A stretch of 33,864 nt of DNA from Aeromonas caviae (GTDB lineage: Bacteria; Pseudomonadota; Gammaproteobacteria; Enterobacterales; Aeromonadaceae). The translations under genes were made by a program, and so were the position numbers. The DNA lies in NCBI RefSeq assembly GCF_000819785.1, contig NZ_CDBK01000011.1, positions 1 to 33,864 on the forward strand. The letters are read 5' to 3'. Below are positions 1 to 7,723 of this stretch, one piece after another. The notes beneath the pieces are model-generated. The model worked only from the letters and a program-made list of their open reading frames with translations. It was not told the origin of the DNA and did no database searches. Numbering within the stretch: the stretch's first letter is position 1; each line of letters begins with the position of its first letter.

Positions 1-182
1 ATGTGGGGGTGGGGCCCCACATCCATGCCGGGGGCGCCGGGGGCAAAGCGGGTCGGGCCGATATGGTCGAGAAAACACCAGGGCCCGATGGTGCGCCGCT
101 CCTTGACCGGGATGGCGCGAGCCACCGGGATGCCGCCCACATCGGTGAGGCGGGAGGCAATGCGTTGCCACTGTTGTGTCAT
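1..182 (-). CDS. Pirin family protein, N-terminal 60 residues (cut by window edge)
   Basis: Pirins are cupin-fold, metal-binding proteins; bacterial members include quercetinase-like enzymes and redox-linked regulators. The visible N-terminus contains RRTIGPWCFLDH near residues 29-40 and ends in GMDVGPHPH, the conserved pirin block. The histidines at about 58 and 60 correspond to the first two iron ligands of human pirin (His56 and His58). The start is the ATG at 182-180, preceded by an AAGGAG ribosome site. The frame is open to base 1, so the remaining ligands and the C-terminal cupin lie outside the window. The gene is divergent from polB. Family assignment is strong; the physiological role is unknown. 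Confidence 0.88.
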   Translation of the reverse strand, partial: MTQQWQRIASRLTDVGGIPVARAIPVKERRTIGPWCFLDHIGPTRFAPGAPGMDVGPHPH

Positions 183-358
183 GGGGTGCTCCTTGTCGAG
201 GAAAGGGTTGGCGCGCGCGCAGGCCGCAGCGTCTGCCGGGAGTTGGACATGCCGTCTCGCCCGGTGCCGGTGAGTGATGCCGAGGTTACTATGCCCCAAT
301 CCGGCGCCGGATGGCAAAGACGGGGCACAGCGCCTGCCCTGAGGGCCCCGCCCGGCAA

Positions 359-388
359 TTGCAGCCGGGTACTGTATGAACGTACAAT
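359..388 (+). promoter_or_regulatory. Candidate sigma-70 promoter of polB
   Basis: TTGCAG at 359-364 and TACAAT at 383-388 are separated by 18 bases, 34 bases upstream of the polB ATG. The -10 element lies inside the LexA-like box, which is the expected arrangement for a repressed SOS promoter. Seen by eye; no transcript evidence. Confidence 0.55.
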
Positions 389-389
389 A
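370..389 (+). promoter_or_regulatory. LexA (SOS) box upstream of polB
   Basis: The 20 bases match the gammaproteobacterial LexA operator (CTGT, 8 bases, ACAG, within a TA-rich palindrome) with the core CTGT-N8-ACAA, one mismatch in the right half. The box overlaps the candidate -10 element. polB (dinA) is a known SOS gene in E. coli, so the position agrees with the gene's expected control. Confidence 0.75.
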
Positions 390-421
390 GTCCCATCCCA
401 CTCTTGAGCCCGACCACCTGC

Positions 422-2824
422 ATGACCGACATCCAGCCCCTCCCTCCCGTGACCCCGCCGCTCGACGGCTTCATCCTGACCCGCCATGGTCGGGATGTGC
501 AGGGGCGTACCGAGATCGTGATGTGGCTCTGGAGCGCACAGGGACCGGTACGGGTGGTGGTGCCGGGGCAGGAGCCGGTCTTCTTCCTGCCGGAACGCCA
601 CCTGGAGGAGGCGGCAGAGCTCTTCAAGGGGGCCGGGGTGAGGGGGCGTTTTCGTCGCCTCCCCATGCACACCTTCGAGGGGAGCCGGGTGGTGGGCTGC
701 TACTTTGCCACCCTGAGCGCCTTTCACCGCGCCATCGAGCTGCTGCTCATCCGCGGATTGGAGCACTTCGAGGCAGATATCCGCCTGCCCGAGCGCTTTC
801 TCATGGAGCGCTTCATCACCGCCGGGATGCGCTTTGACGGCAAGGCGAGGCGAAAGGGGGGCAGGCAGGGTTACTGGGAGGTAAACGAGGCGCGTTGTGC
901 GCCGCAGGCGGTGACGCCGACCCTCTCCTGGGTCTCCCTGGACGTGGAGTGCGCCATGGATGGCACCCTCTTCTCGGTGGGGCTCCATAGCGAAGAGGAC
1001 GCGCGGGTCATCATGATTGGCTCCCCGGAGCCGGGCTCGCAGGACTGGGAGACCCCCGTCGAGTGGGTGGCGGACGAGCCCGCCCTGCTCGCTGCCCTGG
1101 AGGGCTGGTTCAGCCTGCACGATCCCGATCTCGTCATCGGCTGGAACGTGGTGAATTTCGACTTTCGCCTGCTGCTGCGCCGCGCCGAACTCCACAAGCG
1201 GCGGTTGCGGCTCGGGCGCGGGCGGGAGCTCTGCTTCTGGCGCTCGTCCCGAAACGACCCCCAGAGCGGCAACGTCATCATCCCGGGGCGCATGGTGCTG
1301 GACGGCATCGATACCCTCAAGAGCGCCACCTGGCAGTTCCCGAGCTACAGCCTGGATGCGGTGGCGAGCGAGCTGCTCGGGCGGGGCAAGGACATCGAGG
1401 ACGTGGCCAACCGGGGGGAGAAGATCACCGAGCTGTTCCACTCCGACAAGGAGGCGCTGGCCCGCTACAACCTGGAAGATTGCAGGCTGGTGTGGGAGAT
1501 CTTCGATTTCTGCCACCTCATCCCCTTCGCCATCGAGCGCGCCTCCCTCACCGGTCTTGAGCTCGACCGGGTGGGCGGGTCGGTGGCGGCGTTCACCAAC
1601 CTCTATCTGCCACGGCTGCACCGCGGTGGCTACGTGGCGCCCAACCTGCCGGCAGACGGCGGGCTCGCAAGCCCCGGCGGCTATGTGATGGACTCCAAGC
1701 CGGGGCTCTATCGCCACGTGCTGGTGCTCGACTTCAAGAGCCTCTATCCCAGCATCATCCGCACCTTCTGCATCGACCCCATGGGGCTGGTGGAGGGGCT
1801 CAAACACCCGGATAACGCCATTCCAGGCTTTCGCGGCGCCCTGTTCTCCCGAACCCGCCACTTCCTGCCGGATCTCATCGCCACCCTGTGGGCGGCGCGG
1901 GATCGGGCCAAGGCCGCCAGTAACAAGGCCCTCTCCCAGGCCATCAAGATCATCATGAACTCCTTCTACGGGGTGCTGGGGTCGGGGGGTTGCCGCTTCT
2001 ACGACCCGAGGCTCGCCTCCTCCATCACCTTGCGGGGCCACGGCATCATGCAGCAGACCCGGGAGTGGATAGAGGCAGAAGGGTTCGAGGTGATCTATGG
2101 GGATACCGATTCCACCTTCGTGCACCTGGGGAGCGATATCCGTCTCGAACAGGCGGACGAGATTGGCCAGCGACTGGCGAAGATGATCAATGACAACTGG
2201 GCCGCGCTGATCAGGCGGGAGTTCGACCTGCCGAGCCATCTGGAGATCCAGTACGAGACCCACTACCGCCGTTTCCTGATGCCCACCATTCGCGGGCTGG
2301 AGAAGGGGAGCAAGAAACGCTATGCGGGGCTGGTGGGTGAAGGGGAAGGGGAGCACCTGGTGTTCAAGGGGCTGGAGACGGTGCGCACCGACTGGACCCC
2401 CCTTGCCAAGGCATTCCAGACCCGGCTCTACGAAATGGTATTCCACGACCAGGACCCCAGCAGCTATGTGCGCACCATGGTGGACGAGACCCGGGCCGGC
2501 CGTCACGACGATCTGCTCATCTACCGCAAGCGGCTGCGCCAGAAACTCGAGGAGTATCAGAAGAACGTGCCGCCCCATGTGCGGGCGGCGCGCCTGGCGG
2601 ACGAGGAGAATCTGCGCCGCGGCCTGCCCCAGCGCTATCAGCACAGGGGCACCATCGCCTACCTGATGACCCTGAACGGCCCCGAGCCTTTGGAGTACCG
2701 GCGCAGCGCCGTCGACTACGAGCACTACATCGACAAGCAGCTCAGGCCCATCGCCGACGCCATCCTTCCCTTTGTGGGGGAGTCGTTCGAGCGGATCTGC
2801 GGCCAGCAGCTCGATCTCTTCTGA
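422..2824 (+). CDS. polB: DNA polymerase II
   Basis: A family B DNA polymerase with 3'-5' proofreading, used in replication restart and damage tolerance. It is 800 residues (E. coli 783). The exonuclease Exo I motif reads DVE (D174, E176). Polymerase motif A is DFKSLYPSI from D437, motif B contains KIIMNSFYG, and motif C is YGDTDS from Y559 with D561 and D563 catalytic. The ATG at 422 is chosen because homologues begin near it; an in-frame TTG lies 18 bases upstream at 404. It is preceded by a LexA-type operator, so SOS induction is expected. It stands alone and is followed by a terminator facing the tRNA array. No damage to the frame is visible. Confidence 0.97.
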   Translation: MTDIQPLPPVTPPLDGFILTRHGRDVQGRTEIVMWLWSAQGPVRVVVPGQEPVFFLPERHLEEAAELFKGAGVRGRFRRLPMHTFEGSRVVGCYFATLSAFHRAIELLLIRGLEHFEADIRLPERFLMERFITAGMRFDGKARRKGGRQGYWEVNEARCAPQAVTPTLSWVSLDVECAMDGTLFSVGLHSEEDARVIMIGSPEPGSQDWETPVEWVADEPALLAALEGWFSLHDPDLVIGWNVVNFDFRLLLRRAELHKRRLRLGRGRELCFWRSSRNDPQSGNVIIPGRMVLDGIDTLKSATWQFPSYSLDAVASELLGRGKDIEDVANRGEKITELFHSDKEALARYNLEDCRLVWEIFDFCHLIPFAIERASLTGLELDRVGGSVAAFTNLYLPRLHRGGYVAPNLPADGGLASPGGYVMDSKPGLYRHVLVLDFKSLYPSIIRTFCIDPMGLVEGLKHPDNAIPGFRGALFSRTRHFLPDLIATLWAARDRAKAASNKALSQAIKIIMNSFYGVLGSGGCRFYDPRLASSITLRGHGIMQQTREWIEAEGFEVIYGDTDSTFVHLGSDIRLEQADEIGQRLAKMINDNWAALIRREFDLPSHLEIQYETHYRRFLMPTIRGLEKGSKKRYAGLVGEGEGEHLVFKGLETVRTDWTPLAKAFQTRLYEMVFHDQDPSSYVRTMVDETRAGRHDDLLIYRKRLRQKLEEYQKNVPPHVRAARLADEENLRRGLPQRYQHRGTIAYLMTLNGPEPLEYRRSAVDYEHYIDKQLRPIADAILPFVGESFERICGQQLDLF

Positions 2825-2932
2825 CAACGCGAGGTAAACGCGGCGGCCATGGCAGAACAATGGCGGCCCTCGTGCCAGAGGGGACAGGAGGCAGATGACG
2901 GGGGAGAGCGGGTGTCAGAGCCGACCAATGCA

Positions 2933-2958
2933 AAAAGCCCGCTATCAAGCGGGCTTTT
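2933..2958 (-). terminator. Rho-independent terminator of the tRNA-Val array
   Basis: A perfect 10-bp stem (AAAAGCCCGC paired with GCGGGCTTTT) has a 6-base loop, with T runs on both strands. It lies 6 bases beyond the last tRNA of the minus-strand array and about 110 bases after polB, so it may serve both directions. Confidence 0.85.
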
Positions 2959-2964
2959 CAAATC

Positions 2965-3041
2965 TGGTGCGTCCTAGTGGATTCGAACCACCGACCCCCA
3001 CCATGTCAAGGTGATGCTCTAACCAGCTGAGCTAAGGACGC
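2965..3041 (-). tRNA. tRNA-Val (anticodon GAC), class 1, fifth in array
   Basis: A 77-base cloverleaf including encoded CCA. The 7-bp acceptor stem is GCGTCCT paired with AGGACGC, the T loop contains TTCGAAT, and the anticodon loop is TTGACAT with anticodon GAC, which reads GUC/GUU valine codons. It is the last gene of the five-gene array. The first base pair of the anticodon stem is U-G, as in the copy at 3195-3271. Confidence 0.96.
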
Positions 3042-3080
3042 AGGGTGCGCAAGGCGACTTTGTGTGTCATTGCAGGGGAG

Positions 3081-3157
3081 TGGTGGGTTTAATTGGATTC
3101 GAACCAACGACCCCTACCATGTCAAGGTAGTGCTCTAACCAACTGAGCTATAAACCC
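3081..3157 (-). tRNA. tRNA-Val (anticodon GAC), class 2, fourth in array
   Basis: A 77-base cloverleaf with encoded CCA. The acceptor stem is GGGTTTA paired with TAAACCC, different from the class 1 copies, but the anticodon loop is the same TTGACAT (GAC). It is essentially the same sequence as the copy at 3377-3453. It is separated from its neighbours by about 38 bases. Confidence 0.95.
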
Positions 3158-3194
3158 ACATCAAATTCATATCTGCAATTTATTCAAACTGTTA

Positions 3195-3271
3195 TGGTGC
3201 GTCCTAGTGGATTCGAACCACCGACCCCCACCATGTCAAGGTGATGCTCTAACCAGCTGAGCTAAGGACGC
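3195..3271 (-). tRNA. tRNA-Val (anticodon GAC), class 1, third in array
   Basis: The sequence is the same as the copy at 2965-3041: acceptor GCGTCCT, anticodon loop TTGACAT, encoded CCA, and a U-G pair at the top of the anticodon stem. Confidence 0.96.
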
Positions 3272-3288
3272 ATAACAGGGTTTCGTAA

Positions 3289-3365
3289 TGGTGCGTCCTA
3301 GTGGATTCGAACCACCGACCCCCACCATGTCAAGGTGGTGCTCTAACCAGCTGAGCTAAGGACGC
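3289..3365 (-). tRNA. tRNA-Val (anticodon GAC), class 1 variant, second in array
   Basis: As the other class 1 copies, except that the top pair of the anticodon stem is C-G rather than U-G (one base change). Anticodon GAC and encoded CCA are intact. It is 11 bases from the first tRNA and 17 from the third. Confidence 0.96.
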
Positions 3366-3376
3366 ATCACGAAAAG

Positions 3377-3453
3377 TGGTGGGTTTAATTGGATTCGAAC
3401 CAACGACCCCTACCATGTCAAGGTAGTGCTCTAACCAACTGAGCTATAAACCC
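3377..3453 (-). tRNA. tRNA-Val (anticodon GAC), class 2, first in array
   Basis: First transcribed gene of the array. Acceptor stem GGGTTTA/TAAACCC, anticodon loop TTGACAT, encoded CCA. It begins about 50 bases after the predicted transcription start, and a leader with two hairpins lies between. Confidence 0.95.
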
Positions 3454-3463
3454 ACTTCATAAA

Positions 3464-3504
3464 CCGGGTTGAAAACCCGTTTTATCCCGCCAGCACTGCT
3501 GGCG
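3464..3504 (-). other. Structured leader of the tRNA-Val transcript (two hairpins)
   Basis: Two inverted repeats lie between the promoter and the first tRNA. One is the 17-base near-perfect palindrome at 3488-3504 (CGCCAGC arms), starting about at +1. The other, at 3464-3483, has arms ACGGGTT and AACCCGG around a TTC loop. They may be processing signals, a 5' protective stem or an attenuator; the sequence alone does not decide. Confidence 0.5.
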
Positions 3505-3512
3505 TGGTCGGC

Positions 3513-3541
3513 ATACTACCCATGGCCCCCAAGGCTGTCAA
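3513..3541 (-). promoter_or_regulatory. Strong sigma-70 promoter of the tRNA-Val array
   Basis: Reading the minus strand, a perfect -35 TTGACA (3541-3536) is followed by a 17-base spacer and the -10 TAGTAT (3518-3513). The discriminator after the -10 is G+C-rich (GCCGACC), typical of stable-RNA promoters under stringent control. The predicted start is near 3505. Confidence 0.85.
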
Positions 3542-3647
3542 CAAGGGACATGCACAAAGGAGACTGTTTGCCCAGTTCTTGTGCAGCCTGTTGATTTTAC
3601 AGGCGAGCCGCCCCAAAAGTGCGGCTCCCCGTGCCCCTGGCCGCGCC

Positions 3648-5027
3648 CTATTGCGCCCGGGAGAGGGCGGTGCAGGCCGCGGGGCTGGCGAAGCGGCCGT
3701 AGATGACGCGCAGCCGTGCGCCCAGCATGAGGGCGGCGGAGGTGAGACCGACGATGAAGCCTATCCAGAATCCCTGCGGGCCCATGCGCGGTACCACCCA
3801 GTCGGTCAGCCCCAGGATCATGCCGGTGGGCAGACCCAGCCCCCAATAGGCGACGATGGTGACGTAGAAGATGGCCTGGGTATCCTTGTAACCGCGCAGG
3901 GCCGCCGCGGCCACCACCTGTACAGAATCGGAGATCTGGTAGATGGCGGCGAAGAAGAGCAGGGTGGCGGCGAGGCCGATCACCTGCAGGTCGTCGGTGT
4001 AGATCCCCGCGATGGGGTCGCGCAGCAGCACGGTGAGGGCGGCGGTCGCGGCGGCGACTCCCATGCCCAGCATCAGGCCGGTGCGGGCGGCGACCCTGGC
4101 CTGATCCGGTTGACCTTCCCCTATGTTGTGACCGACCCGGATGGTCACGCCGACACCGATGGAGAGGGGCAGCATGAAGACCAGGCTGGAGAAGTTGAGC
4201 GCAATCTGGTGACTCGCCACCGTCTCCGCGCCGAAGGGGGCCAGCATCAGGGCCACCACGGTAAACAGGGTCACCTCGCAGAAGATGGCCATGGCGATGG
4301 GAAACCCCAGGCGGAACAGGCGCCAGATCCGGCTGCCGTTGGGGCGTGCCAGCTGGGAGAACAGGTTGATGCGCTTGAAATGGGCAGAGCACTTCACATA
4401 GACGATCATCGCCAGCAGCATGGCCCAGAGCACGATGGCAGTGGCCACGCCGCAGCCGACGCCGCCGAGTTTCGGCATACCGAAGTGGCCGTGAATGAAG
4501 ATGTAGTTGGCGGGGATGTTGACCGCAAGCCCCACGAAACCGATCACCATGGTCGGCATGGTGTGGGAGAGCCCCTCACTGAAGTTGCGCAGCACCTGGA
4601 ACATCACGAAGGCGGGCAGGCCCCACAGGATGGCGTGCAGGTAGCCGGCAGTCTTGGCCGCCATGACGGGATCCACGTCCATGAATTGCAGTGCCAGGGG
4701 GCTGAAGTAGAGTGCCACCATGGCGATGGGCGTGACGATGAGGGCGAGCCAGAAGCCCTGGTGCACGGCGGGGCGCACCTCGTCCTGCTTGCGAGCGCCG
4801 TTGAGCTGGGAAACGATGGGGGTGAGGGCCATGATGATGCCCTGCACCAGCAAGATGATCGGCAACCAGAAGCTGGACGCCACCGACACGGCGGCAAGAT
4901 CCACGGCGCTCACCTGTCCCGCCATCACGGTATCGACGAAGTTCATGGCGATCTGGGCCACCTGGGCGACCAGAATGGGGCTGGCTAGACGAACGAGCTG
5001 CTTCGCCTCGGACCAATAACGTTGCAC
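3648..5027 (-). CDS. MATE family multidrug efflux transporter (NorM/MdtK type)
   Basis: A 12-helix cation-antiporting multidrug exporter of the inner membrane, 459 residues, the usual size for NorM/MdtK. The first helix carries FVDTVMAG with the conserved Asp at 32. Helix 7 contains FCEVTLF, with the Glu equivalent to E255 of V. cholerae NorM, and ISDSVQ supplies the equivalent of D371. The GTG at 5027 is chosen because it has GGAGG five bases upstream and gives MQRYWSEA, matching MdtK; an upstream in-frame ATG at 5108 would add 27 poorly conserved residues. As in E. coli, the pump gene lies next to the divergent riboflavin synthase gene. Substrates are not predictable. Confidence 0.93.
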   Translation of the reverse strand: MQRYWSEAKQLVRLASPILVAQVAQIAMNFVDTVMAGQVSAVDLAAVSVASSFWLPIILLVQGIIMALTPIVSQLNGARKQDEVRPAVHQGFWLALIVTPIAMVALYFSPLALQFMDVDPVMAAKTAGYLHAILWGLPAFVMFQVLRNFSEGLSHTMPTMVIGFVGLAVNIPANYIFIHGHFGMPKLGGVGCGVATAIVLWAMLLAMIVYVKCSAHFKRINLFSQLARPNGSRIWRLFRLGFPIAMAIFCEVTLFTVVALMLAPFGAETVASHQIALNFSSLVFMLPLSIGVGVTIRVGHNIGEGQPDQARVAARTGLMLGMGVAAATAALTVLLRDPIAGIYTDDLQVIGLAATLLFFAAIYQISDSVQVVAAAALRGYKDTQAIFYVTIVAYWGLGLPTGMILGLTDWVVPRMGPQGFWIGFIVGLTSAALMLGARLRVIYGRFASPAACTALSRAQ

Positions 5028-5178
5028 TGACACCTCCGAGTGGATCAGATAAAAGAGAAAGAGCGGGCAAGAGAGATGGGCTTTTGCCTCCTCGTCCTGA
5101 GGAGACAAAATGCGGGGGTGTCATTCTAGCCTGAAAAACCGCCAACGGGGAAGGTCGGCGGCAGATTTGTAGTCGGGA

Positions 5179-5385
5179 TCAGGCGTCTTCGTGATCGCTG
5201 ATCAGCAGGTTGGCCGCGGCATAGGCCGCCTGCTCGCGCAGATCCGCCGGTACCCGCTCGTCGGAGGCCACGGCGTTAAGCGCCCGTATGCTGGCGGCGA
5301 TGGCCTGGGGCACATAACCCTGCTCGCCGGAGCCAATCTGGTTGTAGGCAATGCGAATGGCTTCACAGCATTGATATACCTGCAT
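5179..5385 (-). CDS. yaeP: YaeP, UPF0253 family small protein
   Basis: A 68-residue cytoplasmic protein of unknown function. It matches E. coli YaeP (66 residues) along its length, with the shared blocks [19 protein letters not shown] and the C-terminal [14 protein letters not shown]. The ATG at 5385 has a GAGGA site upstream; a longer reading from 5496 would add 37 residues with no counterpart in YaeP. It lies between the MATE pump (same strand, about 150 bases downstream) and divergent riboflavin synthase. Confidence 0.9.
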   Translation of the reverse strand: MQVYQCCEAIRIAYNQIGSGEQGYVPQAIAASIRALNAVASDERVPADLREQAAYAAANLLISDHEDA

Positions 5386-5518
5386 TTTTGTTTCCTCGTT
5401 CAGTCTGGATTGATTGGGGTCACTATAGCGATCGCGCCTCTCCTTGTCAGCCGGCACCCTTGTCTTGCAAGGTGGCCGGGGGTAACCTGCCGACAATTTT
5501 CACAGCCTGGAGAGACTC

Positions 5519-6130
5519 ATGTTCACCGGCATCGTACAAGGGACCGCCGAACTGGTGGCCATCGATTCACTGCCCAATTTTCGCACCCACGTGATCCGCA
5601 TGCCGAGCCCGGCCTGGGGCGAGGGGCTGGCCCTGGGGGCCTCGGTGGCCCACAACGGCTGCTGCCTGACCGTCACCCGAGTGGAGGGGGACCTGGTCAG
5701 CTTCGATCTGATGCAGGAGACTCTGCGCCTCACCAACCTTGGGCAACTGGTGGTGGGTGACAAGGTCAACGTGGAGCGGGCCGCCCGCTTTGGGGACGAG
5801 ATTGGCGGCCATGCCATGTCCGGCCACATCATGGGGACGGCCGAGGTGACCTCGGTCATCGACACCCCCAACAACCGCCAAGTGTGGTATCGCCTCGATC
5901 CTGCGCTCATGAAGTACGTGCTGACCAAGGGCTACATCGGCATCGACGGCATCAGCCTCACCGTGGGCGAGGTGCGCGCCAGGGAGTTCTGCGTCAACTT
6001 GATCCCCGAAACCCTGGCCCGCACCAACCTGGGCTGGGTCAAGGCCGGCTGGCAGACCAACATCGAGATTGATCCCCAGACCCAGGCCATCGTCGACACG
6101 GTGGAGCGGGTGCTGGCGGCGCGCCAGTAA
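5519..6130 (+). CDS. ribE: Riboflavin synthase, alpha subunit
   Basis: Catalyses dismutation of two 6,7-dimethyl-8-ribityllumazine molecules to riboflavin. It is 203 residues with two lumazine-binding half-domains: the first begins MFTGIVQG and holds NGCCLTV, the second contains [12 protein letters not shown]. The N-terminal MFTGIV block confirms the ATG at 5519, which follows GGAGA. The gene is called ribC in some E. coli literature. It is transcribed away from yaeP and the MATE gene. No FMN riboswitch was recognised upstream. Confidence 0.96.
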   Translation: MFTGIVQGTAELVAIDSLPNFRTHVIRMPSPAWGEGLALGASVAHNGCCLTVTRVEGDLVSFDLMQETLRLTNLGQLVVGDKVNVERAARFGDEIGGHAMSGHIMGTAEVTSVIDTPNNRQVWYRLDPALMKYVLTKGYIGIDGISLTVGEVRAREFCVNLIPETLARTNLGWVKAGWQTNIEIDPQTQAIVDTVERVLAARQ

Positions 6131-6159
6131 CCACCTGAGCGCTGCCCCCAGGGTACGAA

Positions 6160-6192
6160 GAGGAGGGCGGCATCACGGGAAAGGCGCCCTCC
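6160..6192 (+). terminator. Hairpin after ribE, possible weak terminator
   Basis: Inverted repeat with arms AGGAGGGCG and CGCCCTCCT, followed at once by a second small GGCGCC repeat. There is no T tract, so termination is uncertain; it may instead shield the 3' end of the ribE message. Confidence 0.35.
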
Positions 6193-6232
6193 TGTGGAAG
6201 AGGCGCCGCCCCAGAGCCTTGGAGACTTCCCT

Positions 6233-6523
6233 ATGTTTGTCGTGACATTGACCTATGTGAAACCGCTGGCGGAGATCGATGCCCTGATCCCGGCCCACAT
6301 TGCGTGGCTGGAGCGGCAGTATGCCGCAGGCCATTTTCTGGCATCCGGGCGTCGGGTACCCCGAGTCGGGGGCGTCATACTGGCGCAGGGCGTGAGCCGA
6401 GACGCCCTGGAGGCGATGCTGGCAGAGGATCCCTTCAAGCAGGCAGAGGTGGCCGATTATCAGGTGGTGGAGTTTGTTCCGACTATGACGTCGGCGAAGG
6501 CGGCGTGCTTGAGGGAGGCGTGA
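6233..6523 (+). CDS. YCII (YciI-like) domain protein
   Basis: A 96-residue single-domain protein of the YCII superfamily, a ferredoxin-like fold related to muconolactone isomerase. Family features seen are MFVVTLTYVKPLAEID at the N-terminus, the conserved His in IPAHIAWLER, GHFLASGRR, and the C-terminal DPF.QAEVADYQVVEF. The ATG at 6233 follows GGAGACTTCC; an in-frame ATG at 6194 would add 13 non-conserved residues. No specific reaction can be assigned. It is followed by a strong terminator shared with the convergent gene. Confidence 0.85.
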   Translation: MFVVTLTYVKPLAEIDALIPAHIAWLERQYAAGHFLASGRRVPRVGGVILAQGVSRDALEAMLAEDPFKQAEVADYQVVEFVPTMTSAKAACLREA

Positions 6524-6545
6524 TCCAGCCTGACGATGGCACCAG

Positions 6546-6580
6546 AACAAACGGGACCCACAGGGTCCCGTTTGTTTTTG
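6546..6580 (+). terminator. Strong bidirectional rho-independent terminator
   Basis: A 14-bp perfect stem (AACAAACGGGACCC with its complement), 3-base loop ACA, then a T run. It lies between the YCII gene and the convergent CPXCG gene and can serve both. Confidence 0.9.
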
Positions 6581-6601
6581 TCTGTGTCTGGACAGGGGGA
6601 T

Positions 6602-6805
6602 TCAGAACAGCTGCTCGTCGTCGGCATCCACGAAGAGTTGCAGGCAGTCGCGGGCTTCATCCCGGTGCAGCCGCAGGTGGATGGGGTGGCAGCAGGCCAT
6701 GCAATCTTCGTAGAACTCCTGATCCCCCTGGCTGGCATCCAGCTCGACCCGGGTGTGGTGGCCGCAGTGGGGGCAGACGATACGCTTGCTGGTGTATTCG
6801 ATCAT
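6602..6805 (-). CDS. CPXCG motif-containing cysteine-rich protein
   Basis: A 67-residue protein of the Cys_rich_CPXG family. The zinc-ribbon-like pairs are CPHC (C11, C14) and CMAC (C35, C38), followed by a second Cys and HPI, a family hallmark. The C-terminus is acidic (DADDEQ). The ATG at 6805 has GAGGAGG upstream at good spacing; a longer reading to 6874 is not supported by a ribosome site. Metal binding is probable from the motif; function is unknown. Confidence 0.88.
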   Translation of the reverse strand: MIEYTSKRIVCPHCGHHTRVELDASQGDQEFYEDCMACCHPIHLRLHRDEARDCLQLFVDADDEQLF

Positions 6806-6935
6806 GGTGACCTCCTCGGGCCCGTGGGCCGTCTCTGTGCTCCTGCTGATTCTAGTCGCCACAGGGCGGCGCAACCGCGAGCAAGCGCACGTTTATGAGC
6901 GGGCTCAAGGGAGGCAGGAGGTCAGTCCGTGTTGC

Positions 6936-7595
6936 CTACTTGACCCAGCCGGCCAGCATCTCTGCGTTCAGCTCGGCAAGAGAGCGCAGCTCGTGGTTGG
7001 CGATGACCAGACGGGGATCGCCGACCAGTGCCGGGTCCGGCACGATCAGCGCCGTCATGGAGGCTGCCTTGGCTGCCAGCAGGCCGGTGAAGCTGTCCTC
7101 GATGGCGAGACAGTGCACAGGCTCGACGCCGAGCTTCTCGGCGGCGTGGATATAGACATCCGGGTGGGGTTTGCCAAAGCGCTCCACCTCGGCGGAGTGG
7201 ACCGCCATGAAACGGTCCTGGATGCCGAGTTTGCCGAGCACCGCCTCGACCATGGCAAACGGGGAGGAGGTGGCGAGCCCGATCTTGAGCCCTTGGGCCT
7301 CGATGAGGTCGAGGGCTTCCAGCACCCCGGCCTTGGGCTGCCCCTCTTGCAGGATGAGCGCGATCACCTGATCCAGGATGCGCTGTACCACCTCTTCCTG
7401 GCTGGGGCTGCTCCAGGGGCGGATCCGGTACCAGTGGGCCACCAGCTGATCGATGCGCACCCCTATGGTGGAGTTGCAGTCTTCCTCGGTGTGGAAGTGG
7501 CCCAGTTCGGCGAAGACGGCCATCTGTGCCCGTTGCCAGAAGGGTTCCGAGTCGATCAGAACACCATCCATATCGAAGATCACGGCAGTTAACAT
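6936..7595 (-). CDS. hxpB: HAD-superfamily hexitol/sugar phosphatase (HxpB/YniC type)
   Basis: A 219-residue HAD subfamily IA phosphatase. Motif I is FDMDGVLIDSEP (nucleophile D8, general acid D10), motif II is ATSSP, motif III lies in the GKPHPDVY block and motif IV is IEDS. The cap matches E. coli HxpB (YniC), including IDQLV.HWY and PWSSPSQEEVV, which dephosphorylates hexitol phosphates and 2-deoxyglucose-6-phosphate. The ATG at 7595 follows CAGGAG. A TATAAT hexamer lies 30 bases upstream, so it probably has its own promoter after the purT terminator. Confidence 0.88.
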   Translation of the reverse strand: MLTAVIFDMDGVLIDSEPFWQRAQMAVFAELGHFHTEEDCNSTIGVRIDQLVAHWYRIRPWSSPSQEEVVQRILDQVIALILQEGQPKAGVLEALDLIEAQGLKIGLATSSPFAMVEAVLGKLGIQDRFMAVHSAEVERFGKPHPDVYIHAAEKLGVEPVHCLAIEDSFTGLLAAKAASMTALIVPDPALVGDPRLVIANHELRSLAELNAEMLAGWVK

Positions 7596-7624
7596 CTTGT
7601 ACTCCTGACATAGGTGAAGGGGGG

Positions 7625-7630
7625 ATTATA
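7625..7630 (-). promoter_or_regulatory. -10 element upstream of hxpB
   Basis: A perfect TATAAT on the minus strand, 29 bases before the hxpB start. No good -35 hexamer is visible at 16-18 bases, so an activator or a weak -35 may be involved. Confidence 0.5.
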
Positions 7631-7650
7631 AGCCCGGTGCTTCAATGGGA

Positions 7651-7672
7651 AAGGGGCAGTCACCTGCCCCTT
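7651..7672 (-). terminator. Probable terminator of purT
   Basis: A 9-bp perfect stem (AAGGGGCAG and CTGCCCCTT) with a 4-base loop, followed on the minus strand by a short T-rich stretch. It lies 52 bases after the purT stop and before the hxpB promoter. Confidence 0.6.
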
Positions 7673-7723
7673 GCGCCGGATCACGCAGATAAACGTTTGT
7701 TTTTGCGTGGTAAAGCGGATTGC

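Noticed and set aside
179..2860. 893-residue open frame on the minus strand opposite polB
   Set aside because: It is an antisense shadow of a clear polymerase gene in G+C-rich DNA; the translation has no domain pattern and no start signal.
3504..4988. 494-residue plus-strand frame opposite the MATE gene
   Set aside because: Low-complexity His/Gly/Asp-rich translation, typical of the antisense of a membrane protein gene.
5404..5518. FMN riboswitch upstream of riboflavin synthase
   Set aside because: The conserved RFN-element sequence blocks are not present.
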